Shown here in pieces: positions 24,220 through 34,902 of a stretch of 64,000 nt of DNA (positions within the stretch are counted from its first letter, which is position 1; the number at the start of each line of letters is the position of its first letter). This DNA is from Acidovorax sp. Leaf160. GTDB taxonomy: Bacteria > Pseudomonadota > Gammaproteobacteria > Burkholderiales > Burkholderiaceae_C. The notes under the pieces were generated by a model. The model saw only the letters and a program-made list of their open reading frames with translations, had not been told where the DNA came from and ran no database searches. Position numbers and translations under genes: made by a program. The stretch covers positions 141,617 to 205,616 of the forward strand of contig NZ_LMOV01000027.1 of the NCBI RefSeq assembly GCF_001424265.1, read 5' to 3'.

Positions 24220-24519
24220 TCACTCGATGACCTTGGGCACCAGGAACAGCCCGCGCTCGACGGCAGGGGCGCTCTGCTGGTTGGCCTCGCGCAGGTCGGG
24301 CTCGCTGGCCACGTCGTCGCGCAGGCGCAGCGCCACTTCCTGGATGGCGGCGATCGGGTGGGGCAGCGGGGTGATGCCGGTGGTGTCCACCGCCCGCATC
24401 TTCTCGACGATGCCGAAGAAGCCGTTGAGCTGGGAGAGCATGCGCTCGCTGTCTGCGGGGCTCAGTTCGAGCCGTGCCAGATTGGCGATGCGGCCGATGT
24501 CCTGGGGTGTCAGTGCCAT
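24220..24519 (-). CDS. gatC: Amidotransferase subunit C
   Basis: A 99-residue protein beginning [20 protein letters not shown], with ITPLPHPI and a C-terminal [10 protein letters not shown] typical of GatC, the small belt subunit that holds GatA and GatB together. The longer open frame upstream (to 24633) lacks homology, so I use this ATG. It is divergent from mreB; the 206-bp spacer must hold both promoters and contains the AT-rich TATTAT at about 24601, but no clear -35. Confidence 0.95.
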   Translation of the reverse strand: MALTPQDIGRIANLARLELSPADSERMLSQLNGFFGIVEKMRAVDTTGITPLPHPIAAIQEVALRLRDDVASEPDLREANQQSAPAVERGLFLVPKVIE

Positions 24520-24725
24520 AGAGAGGAAAAGGGGCGAGCAACCGGATGTAAAGCCCAATTCCGGGTCGCGCCATGGAGAGTTATTCACAGGGGATGCGGT
24601 ATTATCCCGCCTTTGCCGCAATCGCCTCTCCAACGCCGGTCATTGTGCGAAAAAAGTCCACAAACACACCCTAAAACCCGGCGATGGCAGGCCGACGCGC
24701 ATGCCGTGCCCAAGAGGAATATTGA

Positions 24726-25769
<1,044 letters not shown>

Positions 25770-25784
25770 TGGAGCGGCGCCAAC

Positions 25785-25847
25785 CCCCTGAGGCGCTTCG
25801 CGCCTTGCCTACTCTCCCGCATCGCTTGGCGACGCGGGAAGGGGGGC
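25785..25847. repeat. REP-like branched palindromic element between mreB and mreC
   Basis: An outer stem CCCCCT/AGGGGG (25785-25790, 25841-25846) encloses two hairpins: AGGCGC-TTC-GCGCCT (25792-25806) and TCCCGC-A-TCGC-TTG-GCGA-C-GCGGGA (25816-25840). Such three-way elements are familiar between genes in Comamonadaceae genomes, from memory. It could act as an mRNA stabiliser or attenuator giving more MreB than MreC. Confidence 0.7.
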
Positions 25848-25964
25848 AACGCCAATGGCCGGGCCAAGCCCGTTCCACGGCGTCTGCTGGCGGTGGCGCT
25901 GCCGGCGTTGGCGTTCTGACGGCGTGACGGCGCGCGGCGCCGTCGGTACCACACGATTCCTCCG

Positions 25965-26882
25965 ATGCCTCTGGGAACCCTGGAACGGTCTGCGCCGTCC
26001 TTCTTCCGGCAAGGGCCGTCGCCGCTTTCCCGCCTTGTTCTCTACAGCGCCCTGGCGCTGTTTTTGATGGTGGCCGACGCGCGTTTCGGCGTCACCGAGC
26101 CGCTGCGCAAGGCCGTCTCCACCGCGCTCTACCCGCTGCAGTGGGCGGTGCTGCAGCCCGTGCAGTTCGCCGGGCGGGGCGCGGGCTACTTCCAGTCGCT
26201 GGAAGCCGCCGAGCAAAGCCGTGACGAGGCCCAGCGCAAGATGGCCCAGCTGTCGCAGCGCGTGAACCAGGCCGAAGACCTCGAGCAGGAAAACGCCCGC
26301 CTGCGCAAGCTGCTGGAGCTGCGCGAGCGCCTCACCACCCCGGCCCAGGCCGCGCAGGTGATCTACGACACCGCCGACCCCTACACCCGCCGCGTGATGA
26401 TCGACCGGGGCCAGACGGCCGGTGTGGAGCTCGGCTCGCCCGTGCTCGACGAATCGGGCGTGCTGGGCCAGGTGACCCGCGTGCACCCCTTCCTGAGCGA
26501 GGTCACCCTGCTCATCGACCGCGACCAGGCCATTCCCGTGATGAACATCCGCACCGGGGCGCGCAGCGTGGCCTACGGCGACCCCATTGCGGCCCACGGC
26601 GGCGGGATCGAACTGCGCTTCATGCCCGGCAACGCCGACGTGCAGGAGGGCGACCTGCTCACCACCAGCGGGGTGGACGGGCTCTATCCCCCGGGCATGC
26701 CGGTGGCGCGCGTCGTCGGCGTGGAGCGCCGGGCCGATTCCGCCTTCGCGCGCATCTACTGCGCGCCGCTCGCCCAGATGCAGGGCGCCCGCCACGTGAT
26801 GGTGCTCAAGCCGCTCTCGGCCGAGCTGCCGCCTAAGCCTGCGCCGGCCGAAACCCCTGTGAAACGGAAGGGCCGCCGATGA
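25965..26882 (+). CDS. mreC: Rod shape-determining protein MreC
   Basis: The 305-residue protein has a short N-tail, one transmembrane helix (about 22-40), a coiled coil (about 70-112) and a periplasmic beta domain with MIDRGQTAGVELGSPVLDE and GNADVQEGDLLTTSGVDGLY. It links MreB to the periplasmic synthases. Its last codon overlaps mreD (ATGA). The start codon has no obvious Shine-Dalgarno sequence. Confidence 0.95.
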   Translation: MPLGTLERSAPSFFRQGPSPLSRLVLYSALALFLMVADARFGVTEPLRKAVSTALYPLQWAVLQPVQFAGRGAGYFQSLEAAEQSRDEAQRKMAQLSQRVNQAEDLEQENARLRKLLELRERLTTPAQAAQVIYDTADPYTRRVMIDRGQTAGVELGSPVLDESGVLGQVTRVHPFLSEVTLLIDRDQAIPVMNIRTGARSVAYGDPIAAHGGGIELRFMPGNADVQEGDLLTTSGVDGLYPPGMPVARVVGVERRADSAFARIYCAPLAQMQGARHVMVLKPLSAELPPKPAPAETPVKRKGRR

Positions 26883-27397
26883 TCATGCCCAAGGGCCAGC
26901 CGCTGCTGATGCCGGCCCGCCCGCTCTTCATCGCCCTCAGCCTGATCGCCGCGCTGGCCTTCAACATGCTGCCGCTGGGCCGCGTGGTCTGGACGCCCGA
27001 CCTGGTCATGGTGCTGCTGGTGTTCTGGGGCGTGCACCAGCCCCAGCGCGTGGGCATGGGCGTGGCTTTCGCCATGGGGATCTGCATGGACGTCTACCAG
27101 GCCGCGCTGATGGGCCAGCACGCCCTGGCCTATACCGCGCTGATGTACGGCGCCATCTTCGCGCACCGCCGCCTGCTGTGGTTCAGCGTGCCTTCGCAGG
27201 CGCTGCAGGTACTGCCGCTCTTCGTGGTAGCCCACGCCATCGAACTGCTGGTCCGCCTGCTGGCGGGTGGCATCGTGCCCGGCATCGAGGGCCTGGCGGC
27301 ACCGGTGCTGGAAGCCGCGCTCTGGCCGCTGGCCAGCTGGGTGCTGCTGGCGCCCCAGCGGCGCCCGCCCGACCGCGACGAAAACCGGCCGCTGTGA
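26879..27397 (+). CDS. mreD: Rod shape-determining protein MreD
   Basis: The 172-residue protein has about five transmembrane helices, including FIALSLIAALAFNMLPLGRV and VVWTPDLVMVLLVFW. The order mreC-mreD with a 4-nt overlap and the length fit MreD, the integral membrane member of the elongasome. mrdA follows after 79 nt. Confidence 0.93.
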   Translation: MIMPKGQPLLMPARPLFIALSLIAALAFNMLPLGRVVWTPDLVMVLLVFWGVHQPQRVGMGVAFAMGICMDVYQAALMGQHALAYTALMYGAIFAHRRLLWFSVPSQALQVLPLFVVAHAIELLVRLLAGGIVPGIEGLAAPVLEAALWPLASWVLLAPQRRPPDRDENRPL

Positions 27398-27476
27398 GGG
27401 TGGGGTCGAGAGTGCGCGCGACGGCGATCGGGACGAACGTGACGGCCAGGCCGGTGCCCGGGGGCGGGGTGCGCCC

Positions 27477-29417
27477 ATGACCGAGCTGCGCAACAACGAA
27501 GCCGACGCCTCGCGCTTCCGGCTGCGCGTGGTGGTAGTGGGGCTGGTCGTGTTCCTCGCCTTCTGCCTGATCGTCTCGCGCCTGCTGGTGCTGCAGGTGG
27601 CCCGGCACGACGACCTGGCCGCCCAGGCGGAGAGCAACCGCACGGCCGTGGTGCCCATCGTGCCCAACCGCGGCCAGATCATGGACCGCAACGGCGTGGT
27701 GCTGGCGACCAACTATTCGGCCTACACGCTGGAGATCACGCCGTCGAAGGTGGACGATCTGGAGGCCACCATCGACGAGCTGTCGAAGGTGGTGGAGGTG
27801 CACCAGCGCGACCGCCGCCGCTTCAAGCGGCTGATGGAGGATGCGCGCAGCTTCGAGTCGCTGCCCCTGCGCACCCGGCTCACCGACGAGGAGGTGGCGC
27901 GCTTCACCGCGCAGCGCTACCGCTTCCCGGGCGTGGACATCAAGGCGCGCCTCTTTCGCAACTACCCGCTGGGCGAGGTCGCGAGCCACGCCATCGGCTA
28001 CATCGGCCGCATCAACCAGCGCGAGAAGGAACGCATCGACGATTCGGAAGACGCGGCCAACTACCGCGGCACCGAGCACATCGGCAAGCTCGGCGTGGAG
28101 CAGAGCTTCGAGACCACGCTGCATGGCCAGACCGGCGTGGAGCGCATGGAGACCTCGGCCGGCGGCCATGCCGTGCGGCGCCTGGCCAGCCACCCGGCGA
28201 CGCCCGGCAACACGGTGATGCTGTCCATCGACATCAAGCTGCAGAAGCTGGTGGAAGACATGTTCGGCGACCGCCGCGGCGCGCTGGTGGCCATCGACCC
28301 GCGCAACGGCGAGGTCCTGGCGCTGGTCAGCAAGCCCACCTTCGACCCCAACCTGTTCGTCGAAGGCATCGACACCGAGAACTGGCAGGCGCTCAACGAG
28401 TCCATCGACAAGCCGCTGCTCAACCGCGCGCTGCGCGGCACCTACCCGCCCGGCTCGACCTACAAGCCCTTCATGGCGCTGGCGGCGCTCGAACTCGGCA
28501 AGCGGCCGGCATCGCAGGTCTACAACGATCCGGGCTTCTTCAACTACGGCGGCCGCACCTTCCGCAGCCACGAAGGCGGCCTGGGCGGGGTGGACATGCA
28601 CCGCGCCATCCAGTTCTCCAGCAACACCTACTTCTATTCGCTGGCGGTGGAGATGGGCGTCGACACGATCCACGACTTCATGAAGCCGCTGGGCTTCGGC
28701 CAGATCACCGGCATCGACCTGGGGGGCGAGGTGCGCGGCGTGCTGCCCAGCACCGAGTGGAAGCGCAACACCTACAAGCGGCCCGAGGCGCGGCGCTGGT
28801 ATTCGGGCGAAACCGTCTCGCTCGGCATCGGCCAGGGCTACAACAACTTCACCATGCTGCAGCTGGCGGTGGCCGAAGCCACGCTCGCCAACGGCGGCAC
28901 CCGCTACAAGCCGCACCTGATCAAGGCCATCCGCGACACCGTCACCGGCCAGGTGACCGAAGTGCAGCAGCCGCCCGGCGAGCGCCTGGGGTATTCGCAG
29001 AAGAACGTGGACATCGTGCGCAACGCCCTGGTGGCGGTGAACAAGGGCGGCACCGGCACGCGCGTGTTCGCGGGCGCGCCCTACACCTCCGGCGGCAAGA
29101 CCGGCACGGCGCAGGCGGTGAGCCTGGGCCAGAACGTGAAGTACAACGCCCGCGCGCTGGAAGAGCACCAGCGCGACCATTCCCTGTTCGCCGCCTTCGC
29201 GCCCGCCGAAAACCCCCAGGTGGCCGTCGCGCTGATCGTGGAGAACGCCGGTTTCGGCGCCGCTGCGGCAGCGCCCATCGCGCGCCGGGTGTTCGACTAC
29301 TGGCTGCTGGGCGACTACCCGAGCGAACAGGACCTGGCTGCCGTGGTCAAGGGCCAGGCCAGCGCGCCCATCGGCACGCCGCGCCGCGCGGCGGACATTC
29401 CCGTCGCCACCCGCTGA
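27477..29417 (+). CDS. mrdA: Penicillin-binding protein 2 (transpeptidase)
   Basis: The 646-residue monofunctional class B PBP has a transmembrane anchor (about 16-40), a pedestal with PNRGQIMDRNGVVLATNYSA, and a transpeptidase domain with the catalytic GSTYK (Ser327), SSN (381-383) and KTGT (Lys541). It crosslinks peptidoglycan during cell elongation together with RodA, whose gene is not in this window. It is the fourth gene of the mre cluster and converges on a DMT transporter gene. Confidence 0.96.
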   Translation: MTELRNNEADASRFRLRVVVVGLVVFLAFCLIVSRLLVLQVARHDDLAAQAESNRTAVVPIVPNRGQIMDRNGVVLATNYSAYTLEITPSKVDDLEATIDELSKVVEVHQRDRRRFKRLMEDARSFESLPLRTRLTDEEVARFTAQRYRFPGVDIKARLFRNYPLGEVASHAIGYIGRINQREKERIDDSEDAANYRGTEHIGKLGVEQSFETTLHGQTGVERMETSAGGHAVRRLASHPATPGNTVMLSIDIKLQKLVEDMFGDRRGALVAIDPRNGEVLALVSKPTFDPNLFVEGIDTENWQALNESIDKPLLNRALRGTYPPGSTYKPFMALAALELGKRPASQVYNDPGFFNYGGRTFRSHEGGLGGVDMHRAIQFSSNTYFYSLAVEMGVDTIHDFMKPLGFGQITGIDLGGEVRGVLPSTEWKRNTYKRPEARRWYSGETVSLGIGQGYNNFTMLQLAVAEATLANGGTRYKPHLIKAIRDTVTGQVTEVQQPPGERLGYSQKNVDIVRNALVAVNKGGTGTRVFAGAPYTSGGKTGTAQAVSLGQNVKYNARALEEHQRDHSLFAAFAPAENPQVAVALIVENAGFGAAAAAPIARRVFDYWLLGDYPSEQDLAAVVKGQASAPIGTPRRAADIPVATR

Positions 29418-29521
29418 CGGAATCTACGGACCGCTGGTTCGCCGGTCCAGCCGGTCGCTTCTGGCTGGCCCCCGGCCTCCGTCAGGTGCGGGGGGCCGGC
29501 GACATGGCCCCATCGACCTGC

Positions 29522-30409
29522 TCAGGCGCCGATGCGCCGTGGCGGCTGCCACTGGCTGACCACCAGCGCCAGCACGATCAGCGCCGCGCCCGCAATGCCG
29601 GCCCCGCCCAGGCGCTCGTCGATCAGCCACCAGGCCGTCAGAGCGGCGAACACCGGCTCCAGCCCGAACACGATGGCGCTGCGCATGGCGTCCACCCGCT
29701 GCTGGCCCCAGGCCTGCAACGTCACCACCAGCACGCTGGCGACCACGCCCAGGTAGACCAGCGCCGCCCACGACGCAGCAGGCAGGGCGGCGAGCGTGGC
29801 GACCGACGACGCCATCCCGCCGTGGCGCGCCAGCAGCAGCACCGCTGCCGCGGCAAACATCACCAGCGCCTGCGACGCCGCCATGCGGGTGGCACGCAGC
29901 GGCTGGTGCGCGGTGCGGCGGGCGCATTCCTCCAGCGTCAGGATGTAGATGGCATAGAACAGCGTGCTGGCCAGGGTCAGCGTATCGCCCAGGTTCCAGG
30001 GCTCGTTCTCGTGGAACATCAGCACCATGCCGCCCAGCGCCAGCACGCAGGCGGCCCACAGCATCCAGCCGTAGCGGCGCCCCAGCACGGCCATGGCCAG
30101 CAGCGGCACCACCAGCACGTTCAGGCCGGTGACGAAGGCATTGCGGTTGCTGCTGGTGCGCGCGAGGCCCTCGATCTGCAGCCAGAACGCGAGGAACAGC
30201 AGCCCGCCCAGCAGCAGGCCCCAGCGCAGTTCGGGGCGGCGCATGCCGCGCCAGAGCGGCGCCAGCACCACCAGCGCGATGGCGAATCGCAGCCAGATCA
30301 GCTGCAGCGCGTCGAGCTGCGCCGACAGCAGTTTCATGGCGGGAAAGGTGGTGCCCCAGACCAGGGTCACCAGCAGCAGGGCCAGCAGGCCTCGGCGTTC
30401 AGCACGCAT
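29522..30409 (-). CDS. EamA/DMT-family transporter
   Basis: Starting at MRAERRGLLALLLVTLVWG, the 295-residue protein has ten predicted transmembrane helices in two EamA repeats: VTLVWGTTFPAMKLL near the start and FGLEPVFAALTAWWLIDERL in the second repeat, the standard DMT patterns. The family exports amino acids, nucleotides or other metabolites; the substrate cannot be read from the sequence. It stands alone, convergent with mrdA. Confidence 0.9.
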   Translation of the reverse strand: MRAERRGLLALLLVTLVWGTTFPAMKLLSAQLDALQLIWLRFAIALVVLAPLWRGMRRPELRWGLLLGGLLFLAFWLQIEGLARTSSNRNAFVTGLNVLVVPLLAMAVLGRRYGWMLWAACVLALGGMVLMFHENEPWNLGDTLTLASTLFYAIYILTLEECARRTAHQPLRATRMAASQALVMFAAAAVLLLARHGGMASSVATLAALPAASWAALVYLGVVASVLVVTLQAWGQQRVDAMRSAIVFGLEPVFAALTAWWLIDERLGGAGIAGAALIVLALVVSQWQPPRRIGA

Positions 30410-30545
30410 GCGTTGGTTTCGTGCCGGGCAGGCCGGCGATATCAAAAGAGGAGCAGGTGGCGCCGATCTGCCAAGGGTTTTCAAGGGAATCGGACATGAA
30501 ACCCTGGTGTGACCAGCGCAAGCAGCTCACATTTCAGGAGCAAAT

Positions 30546-30587
30546 GCCCTGCGGACGGGCATTCGGGGGCGTCAAGCGCCGCAGGGC
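30546..30587 (-). terminator. Hairpin after the amino-acid ABC operon
   Basis: GCCCTGCGG (30546-30554) pairs with CCGCAGGGC (30579-30587), a perfect 9-bp stem with a 24-nt internal region. It begins 5 nt after the stop of the ATPase gene on the minus strand and is followed by ATTTGC, a poor U-tract, so termination may be partial. Confidence 0.5.
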
Positions 30588-30592
30588 CCTTC

Positions 30593-31336
30593 TCAGGCGC
30601 TCATGCGGCCGATGAAGGCGCGGATTCGGTCGTTGGCCGGGTTGCTGAAAAATTCGGCCGGCGGCGCGTCGTGGGCGATGCGGCCCTGGTCGAAGAACAT
30701 CACGCGGTCGGCCACCTCGCGCGCGAACCCCATTTCGTGCGTGACGACGATCATGGTCATGCCGCCGCGCGCCAGCTCGCGCATCACGTCCAGCACTTCC
30801 TGCACCATCTCGGGGTCGAGCGCCGAAGTGGGCTCGTCGAACAGCATCACCTTGGGCTCCATGGCCAGGGCGCGGGCGATGGCCACCCGCTGCTGCTGCC
30901 CGCCCGACAGCTGCCAGGGGTACTTGAGCGCGTGGTCCTGCATGCCCACGCGGCGCAGCAGGGCCATGGCCTTCTGGTTGGCCTGGGCACGCGGGGTGCG
31001 GCGGATGCGGCGGGGCGCCAGCGTCACGTTGTCCAGCACGCTCATGTGGCCGAACAGGTTGAACTGCTGGAACACCATGCCGACCTCGCTGCGCTGCTGC
31101 TGCAGCGAGCGCTCGTCGTCCGTCACCTCGGCGCCGCCGATGGTGATGGTGCCGCTGTCGTGCGGCTCCAGCCGGTTGATGGCGCGCAGCAACGTGCTCT
31201 TGCCCGAGCCGGAGGCGCCGATGATGACCGTGACCTCGCCGGTGTTGAAGGCCGTGGAGACCTCCTTCAGCACCTGGTGCGTGCCGAACGCCTTGCAGAC
31301 CCGATCGACGACGATGTAGTGGTTGCCGGTGCTCAT
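30593..31336 (-). CDS. Polar amino-acid ABC transporter ATPase (GlnQ/ArtP-like)
   Basis: A 247-residue ATPase with Walker [14 protein letters not shown]-loop, signature [15 protein letters not shown] and Walker [14 protein letters not shown], the subfamily pattern of polar amino-acid importers. It abuts the permease gene, with the start directly after the permease stop. Together with the receptor it forms a complete importer. Proximity to arginase suggests that a basic amino acid may be imported. Confidence 0.95.
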   Translation of the reverse strand: MSTGNHYIVVDRVCKAFGTHQVLKEVSTAFNTGEVTVIIGASGSGKSTLLRAINRLEPHDSGTITIGGAEVTDDERSLQQQRSEVGMVFQQFNLFGHMSVLDNVTLAPRRIRRTPRAQANQKAMALLRRVGMQDHALKYPWQLSGGQQQRVAIARALAMEPKVMLFDEPTSALDPEMVQEVLDVMRELARGGMTMIVVTHEMGFAREVADRVMFFDQGRIAHDAPPAEFFSNPANDRIRAFIGRMSA

Positions 31337-32119
31337 TTACTTGACCCGTCCTTCCACGTCGAAGCGGTGCTCGATGGCGTTGGACACCTGCGTGACCAGC
31401 GTGGTCAGCAGCAGATAGGTGACGGCCACGGTGGTCAGCGTGGCGATGGGCTGGAAGGTGGCCGACTGGATGCGGTTGCCCACGTTGGTCAGCTCCACCA
31501 CGCCGATGGCGTAGGCCAGCGACGAATCCTTCAGCAGCGCGACGAAGTTGCTGACGAGGGGCGGCAGCGAGATCTTGAACGCCTGCGGGAACACCACGTC
31601 GAAGAACACGTAGGTGCGCGACAGCCCCAGCGCGCGGGCGGCTTCGGTCTGGCCGCGCGGCACGGCCAGCAGGCCGGCGCGAATGGCTTCGGCGTTGTAG
31701 GCGCCCACGTTCAGGCCCAGCGCCACCACGGCCGCGGCGAAGTCGGGCAGGTTGGCGCCCGGCACCAGCACCGGCAGCGCGAAGTAGACGAACAGGATCT
31801 GCACCAGCAGCGGCGTGCCGCGAATGGCCCAGATATAGAAGCCCGCCAGCCAGCGCAGGCCGATGAAGCGCGCCGTGCGGGCGAGTGCCGCCGCCGTGCC
31901 CAGCACCACCCCGACGGTGCCGCTGACGAGGGTCAGCCACAGCGTGGTGCGGGCACCTTCGGAAAACGCCTGGGCGTTGTTGCCGATGGGTTCAGGGAAA
32001 AAGGAGAGCGCCCAGCCCAGCAGGGACAGGGCCAGCACCATCAGGACGAGGGCCGAGACCAGCGTGGCATTGCTGCGTTGCTGGCGGCTCCACTGCGTGG
32101 GCCAGATTGCGGTCAGCAT
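31337..32119 (-). CDS. Polar amino-acid ABC transporter permease
   Basis: The 260-residue protein has about five transmembrane helices and the HisM/GlnP pattern WLTLVSGTVGVVLGTAAALA, AIRGTPLLVQILFVYFALP and the EAA loop RGQTEAARALGLSRTYVFFD, which docks to the ATPase. It lies 66 nt after the receptor gene and directly before the ATPase gene. Importers of this type may use a single permease as a homodimer, as here. Confidence 0.95.
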   Translation of the reverse strand: MLTAIWPTQWSRQQRSNATLVSALVLMVLALSLLGWALSFFPEPIGNNAQAFSEGARTTLWLTLVSGTVGVVLGTAAALARTARFIGLRWLAGFYIWAIRGTPLLVQILFVYFALPVLVPGANLPDFAAAVVALGLNVGAYNAEAIRAGLLAVPRGQTEAARALGLSRTYVFFDVVFPQAFKISLPPLVSNFVALLKDSSLAYAIGVVELTNVGNRIQSATFQPIATLTTVAVTYLLLTTLVTQVSNAIEHRFDVEGRVK

Positions 32120-32185
32120 TTGATGAAAATGAGGCCGGCGCCCGCAGCGTGAGCTACGGGCGCCGGTAGGTCCTTACAGGGGCGT

Positions 32186-32950
32186 TTACTTCGTGCAGCG
32201 CACGTCTTCGTTGAAGTACTTCTTGGAGATGGCGGCGTAGCTGCCATCGGCCAGGGTTTCAGCGAAGGCCTTGTTCCAGGCTTCGGCCAGGCCGGTGTTG
32301 CCCTTGGTGACGGCCGGAGCGATGCGCTCGACGAACAGCATGTCGCCCATCTTGTAGCCGGCCTTGGCGTTCTTGGCCGCGGCTTCCTTGGCGACGAACT
32401 TGTCGCTGACCCAGGCGTCCACGCGCTTGGAGATCAGGGCGCGCTGGGCGTCGGTGTCCTGCGGGAAGTTCTTCACTTCCTTCACGCCGGTCAGCTTCTG
32501 CACGTTCTCCAGGTAGCTGGTGCCGGTCTGCACGGCCACGACCTTGCCCTTCAGGTCGTCGGCGGTGCGGGTCTTGCCGTCGATGGAGACGATGATGCCG
32601 CCCGAGCAGTAGTGCGGGTCGGCGAAGGTGACGGCCTTGGAGCGCTCCTCGGTCACGCCGTGCGATGCGATCACCACATCCCAGCGGTCTTGCGGCAGGC
32701 CGGTCAGCAGGGCGTCGAAGCCCAGCGTCTTCCATTCCAGCTTCAGGCCCATCTTCTTGACCACGGCTTCGGCCACTTCGACCTCGAAGCCGGTGAGCTT
32801 GGTGCCCTGGAAGAAGTTGAACGGGGCGAACTGCCCTTCGGTGGCGATGATGATCTTGCCGTCCTTCTTGATGGCGTCGATCGTGCGGGCCTGAACGGAA
32901 AAGCCGGCACAGAGGGCCACGGCCAGGGCAATCGTCTTGAGCATCTTCAT
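32186..32950 (-). CDS. Polar amino-acid ABC transporter periplasmic receptor
   Basis: Starting at MKMLKTIALAVALCAGFSVQ, a 254-residue SBP_bac_3 protein with a cleavable signal. IIATEGQFAPFNFFQGTKLTGF and LEWKTLGFDALLTGLPQDRWDVV follow the family pattern, and VVAVQTGTSYLENVQKL the second lobe. An AGGAAC-type ribosome site precedes the start. The next gene upstream on the same strand is arginase, 194 nt away, so the two may be co-regulated; the ligand is unproven. Confidence 0.94.
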   Translation of the reverse strand: MKMLKTIALAVALCAGFSVQARTIDAIKKDGKIIIATEGQFAPFNFFQGTKLTGFEVEVAEAVVKKMGLKLEWKTLGFDALLTGLPQDRWDVVIASHGVTEERSKAVTFADPHYCSGGIIVSIDGKTRTADDLKGKVVAVQTGTSYLENVQKLTGVKEVKNFPQDTDAQRALISKRVDAWVSDKFVAKEAAAKNAKAGYKMGDMLFVERIAPAVTKGNTGLAEAWNKAFAETLADGSYAAISKKYFNEDVRCTK

Positions 32951-33143
32951 CTGCTGTTCCTGCGGGGGGATGGTTCCAGGTACAAAAAATCCGGCTGGGG
33001 CGGTGGACCGAGCCGGAGCGTTGTCGTGCGCTTGTGGAGGGGCGTCTTCGGGGTTCGAGACGGCGTCACGGAGTGGTCGCATTATAGGGATGCGGCCTTG
33101 CCGGGGGGCACTGCCGCAAACCCTGAGCGCCTGTCAAGCAAGG

Positions 33144-34070
33144 TCAGTGCCTGCGCCGGATCAGCGTGGATTTGCCGAACAGGCTTTCCAGCAGGTCCAC
33201 GGCCAGTTCGGCCGTCTGGTTGCGGATGTCGAGCGCCGGGTTCAGCTCCACCAGATCGGCAGAGCGCAGCGCGCCGCTGTCGGCCAGCATCTCCATGCAC
33301 AGCTGCGTTTCGCGGTAGGTCGGGCCGCCGCGCACCGCCGTGCCCACGCCGGGCGCGACCGACGGGTCCAGGCAGTCCATGTCGAAGCTCACATGCAGGT
33401 GGGTGTCGGCATCCACGTCGGCCAGCGCGCGCTCCATCACGGCGCGCATGCCCAGCTCGTCGATGGCGCGCATGTCATACACCTCGATGCGGTGTTCGCG
33501 CACGAATTCCTTTTCGCTGTCGTCCACGCTGCGCACGCCCACCAGGCCGATCTGGCCGGCCTCGAGCGCCGGCACGCCGGCCAGGCGCGTCAGTCCGGCC
33601 GGGCCGTGGCCCAGCAGGCAGGCCACCGGCATGCCGTGCAGGTTGCCGCTGGGCGTGGATTCGGGCGTGTTGGCATCGGCATGCGCATCGAACCACAGCA
33701 CCTTCAACCGCCGGCCGTGGTTGCGGCAGTGTTGGGCCGCCGCGCTGATGGAGCCGATGGCCAGGCAGTGGTCGCCGCCCATCATCAGCGGCAGGTGGCC
33801 GGCTTCCAAGTCGGCCAGCACGGCGGTGTAGACGGCTTCGTTCCAGGTCGTCACCTCGGCCAGGTGCCGGAACCCGCTGGCCGGCTGGGCCTGCGGGTTG
33901 CCCGGGCCGGCCAGGTTGCCCCGGTCGATCACCTCGAAGCCGCGCCCGCGCAGGGCACGCGCGATGCCGGCGATGCGCAGCGCGTCCGGCGCCATGCTGG
34001 CGCCCAGCACGCTGGCGCCCACGTCGGTCGGCGCGCCGATCAGGGTGAGGGTGGGATTCGGTGCATGCAT
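33144..34070 (-). CDS. rocF: Arginase
   Basis: The 308-residue ureohydrolase has the manganese ligand motifs GGDHC (98-102), WFDAHADANTPESTPSGNLHG (DAHAD 128-132) and SFDMDCLDPSVAPG (D230, D232). The first motif is GGDHS in most arginases, so Ser102 is replaced by Cys next to the ligand His. The DAHAD neighbourhood with NTPESTPSGN fits arginase better than agmatinase. It hydrolyses arginine to ornithine and urea. Neighbours are an amino-acid importer on one side and a TSUP carrier on the other. Confidence 0.9.
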   Translation of the reverse strand: MHAPNPTLTLIGAPTDVGASVLGASMAPDALRIAGIARALRGRGFEVIDRGNLAGPGNPQAQPASGFRHLAEVTTWNEAVYTAVLADLEAGHLPLMMGGDHCLAIGSISAAAQHCRNHGRRLKVLWFDAHADANTPESTPSGNLHGMPVACLLGHGPAGLTRLAGVPALEAGQIGLVGVRSVDDSEKEFVREHRIEVYDMRAIDELGMRAVMERALADVDADTHLHVSFDMDCLDPSVAPGVGTAVRGGPTYRETQLCMEMLADSGALRSADLVELNPALDIRNQTAELAVDLLESLFGKSTLIRRRH

Positions 34071-34107
34071 GGCCGGGCTCCGTGAACGAGGGAGGGGTGG
34101 ATCGGGA

Positions 34108-34866
34108 TCAGCGCAGGAAGGCGTCGTAGCCGGTCTTGAGGATCAACGCGCTGACGACGAAGATGAAGATGCCGCGCACGAAACCGGTGCCGTGCTTGAG
34201 CGCCATGTGCGCGCCCAGCACGCTGCCCACCACGTTGGCCACGGCCAGCGGCAGCGCCAGGTGCCACCACACGTGGCCCTTGGCGGCAAAGAGGATCAGC
34301 GCGGCGACGTTGGTCGCCAGGTTCAGCAGCTTGGCCGACACCGAGGCGTTCAGGAAGTCGTAGCCAAGCAGCCGCACGAAGAGGAACACGAAGAAGCTGC
34401 CCGTGCCCGGCCCGAAGAAGCCGTCGTAGAACCCGATCACCAGCCCGATGCCGCAGGCCGCCAGGGTCTCCGCCCGGCCGGCAAGCCGGGGCGCATGGTC
34501 GCGGCCCAGTTCCTTCTTGATTAGCGTGTAGATCAGCACCAGCAGCAGGATGAGCGGCAGCAGCCGGCGCAGGAAGTCGGCCGAGATGATGGTCACCGTC
34601 CACGCGCCGGCGAAGGCACCCGCGAAGCCGGTGGCTGCCGCCGGCAGCATGGCCTGCCACGGAATCCGCACGCGGCGGCTGTACTGCCAGGTGGCGATGC
34701 CCGTGCCCCAGAAAGCCGTGCCCTTGTTGGTGCCCATCAGCGTGGCGGGCGCAGCGGCGGGGAAGGTGGCGAACAGGGCGGGCAGCAGCACCAGTCCGCC
34801 GCCGCCCACGACGGCATCGACGAAGCCGGCCAGCAGCGAGGCCAGCGAAACAATGATCCATTCCAT
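34108..34866 (-). CDS. TSUP (TauE/SafE) family membrane carrier
   Basis: The 252-residue protein has about eight transmembrane helices. FVDAVVGGGGLVLLPALFA and GFYDGFFGPGTGSFFVFLFV are the two conserved TSUP half motifs. Members export or import sulfite, sulfoacetate and other organosulfur anions; the substrate here is unknown. It is 37 nt upstream of arginase on the same strand, so it is likely the first gene of that transcript. Confidence 0.92.
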   Translation of the reverse strand: MEWIIVSLASLLAGFVDAVVGGGGLVLLPALFATFPAAAPATLMGTNKGTAFWGTGIATWQYSRRVRIPWQAMLPAAATGFAGAFAGAWTVTIISADFLRRLLPLILLLVLIYTLIKKELGRDHAPRLAGRAETLAACGIGLVIGFYDGFFGPGTGSFFVFLFVRLLGYDFLNASVSAKLLNLATNVAALILFAAKGHVWWHLALPLAVANVVGSVLGAHMALKHGTGFVRGIFIFVVSALILKTGYDAFLR

Positions 34867-34902
34867 AGGGCGGCGATTGTCGCACCGCCGTCCGGACGAT
34901 TT

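Noticed and set aside
29467..29499. Stem CTGGCCCCC/GGGGGCCGG between mrdA and the DMT gene
   Set aside because: Long loop and no T-run on either strand, so not called a terminator.
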